DNA from: Scytolyngbya sp. HA4215-MV1
GTDB taxonomy: Bacteria; Cyanobacteriota; Cyanobacteriia; Leptolyngbyales; Leptolyngbyaceae
DNA length: 64,000 nucleotides
Direction: 5' to 3'
Assembly (NCBI GenBank): GCA_019359045.1
Contig: JAHHIA010000003.1
Location: 124,001 to 188,000, forward strand
Positions within the stretch are counted from its first letter, which is position 1. The number at the start of each line of letters is the position of its first letter. Shown piece after piece: positions 63,686-64,000 of the stretch. The notes under the pieces were generated by a model. It ran no database searches and was not told the origin of the DNA. It worked only from the letters and a program-made list of their open reading frames with translations. The position numbers and the translations under genes are program-made.

Positions 63686-64000
63686 GTGGCAAAGGTTCGT
63701 TTAGAAGGGATTACAAGACGCTTTAGCAAAGCGACCGCGATCGCCGATATCACCTTTACGGTTCCAGACGGGCAATTTTGGGTGCTCGTGGGTCCTTCAG
63801 GATGTGGCAAATCGACTATTCTACGGACGATCGCCGGATTAGAAACCACCACTTCTGGCAATTTGTACATTGGCGATCTCCTGGTCAACCAAATCCCAGC
63901 ACGTCAGCGTGATGTGGCAATGGTGTTTCAGAACTATGCCCTTTATCCACACATGACCGTTGCCGAAAACCTGGCTTTTGGGCTGCGGATGCGCAAAGCC
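63686..64000 (+). CDS. ABC transporter ATP-binding protein (UgpC/MalK-type), N-terminal part
   Basis: The gene starts at a GTG (63686) and runs past the window edge. The 105 visible residues have the Walker A GPSGCGKSTILRTIAGLE near residue 38, the Q-loop VFQNYALYPHMTVAENLAFG near 80-98. The Q-N-Y-A-L-Y-P-H-M pattern is typical of sugar-type importers (UgpC/MsmK/MalK), which carry a C-terminal TOBE/OB domain not visible here. The transported substrate cannot be told. Confidence 0.92.
   Translation, partial: MAKVRLEGITRRFSKATAIADITFTVPDGQFWVLVGPSGCGKSTILRTIAGLETTTSGNLYIGDLLVNQIPARQRDVAMVFQNYALYPHMTVAENLAFGLRMRKA

Overview
The window is chromosomal DNA of a cyanobacterium. The evidence is direct: psaC (photosystem I), ycf54 (chlorophyll cyclase), ycf37, crtR (zeaxanthin synthesis), a Rubisco activase with an SSUL tail, a COP23 protein, an SLH/OprB porin and frequent GCGATCGC (HIP1-type) octamers. 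Base composition looks near 50% GC over most of the window. No nitrogen-fixation, heterocyst, prophage, CRISPR or rRNA genes are visible. A filamentous, non-heterocystous Leptolyngbya-like lineage is my guess from gene content, not something the sequence proves.

Layout. 1-6984: acetyltransferase tail, FMN flavoprotein, crtR, COP23 protein, pyruvate kinase, ycf37, a periplasmic solute-binding protein and the L35-L20 pair. 7306-14083: the translation/transcription cluster rimP-nusA-ylxR-infB, with a structured leader ending in a terminator before rimP and an unusual 784-bp spacer before infB. 14084-20800: LigT-like RNA ligase/phosphodiesterase, YCII protein, SRP RNA, phasin-like protein, ycf46 AAA+ ATPase, comEC and tRNA-Ser(CGA). 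20800-23100: an inactive-looking rhodanese, then on the minus strand a DUF7873 protein and a roughly 380-nt putative structured RNA, followed by a septoil-knot protein. 23200-26230: a glycosyltransferase and two methyltransferases in an overlapping operon. 26470-34180: ychF, DUF2993, DUF4912, DUF2358, ArsA/Get3-type ATPase, Dps and a thioredoxin-TPR protein. 34429-36663: an orphan 744-residue PD-(D/E)XK protein. 37238-45000: cimA, a B12-radical SAM enzyme, 2OG-Fe oxygenase, SpoU methyltransferase, tRNA-Leu(CAG) and murA. 45000-64000: a repeat-bearing secreted protein, porin, psaC, PEP-CTERM protein, Rubisco activase, CAP protein, DUF2167, pentapeptide repeats, potassium channel, DUF2256, Omp85, pdxJ, ycf54 and the start of an ABC ATPase.

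The most unusual signal is at 21440-21819 (minus strand). A complete T-arm and 3' acceptor strand with encoded CCA is followed, after a 6-nt linker, by a 5' acceptor strand and a canonical D-arm. The two acceptor strands pair over 7 bp, so the tRNA-like elbow is circularly permuted. It sits between a TATAAT box and a strong terminator, contains an H-type pseudoknot, has no recognisable anticodon arm, and lies directly downstream of the DUF7873 gene. It resembles a permuted tmRNA in architecture but lacks the alanine identity pair, the tmRNA 5' consensus and a normal tag. It may be a new RNA class.

Other accessory signals are three copies of one MITE-like repeat (27678, 42040, 61531), a second MITE-like inverted repeat at 41330, a folded leader ahead of the thioredoxin-TPR gene, and a decayed or short-ORF region at 39149-39659.
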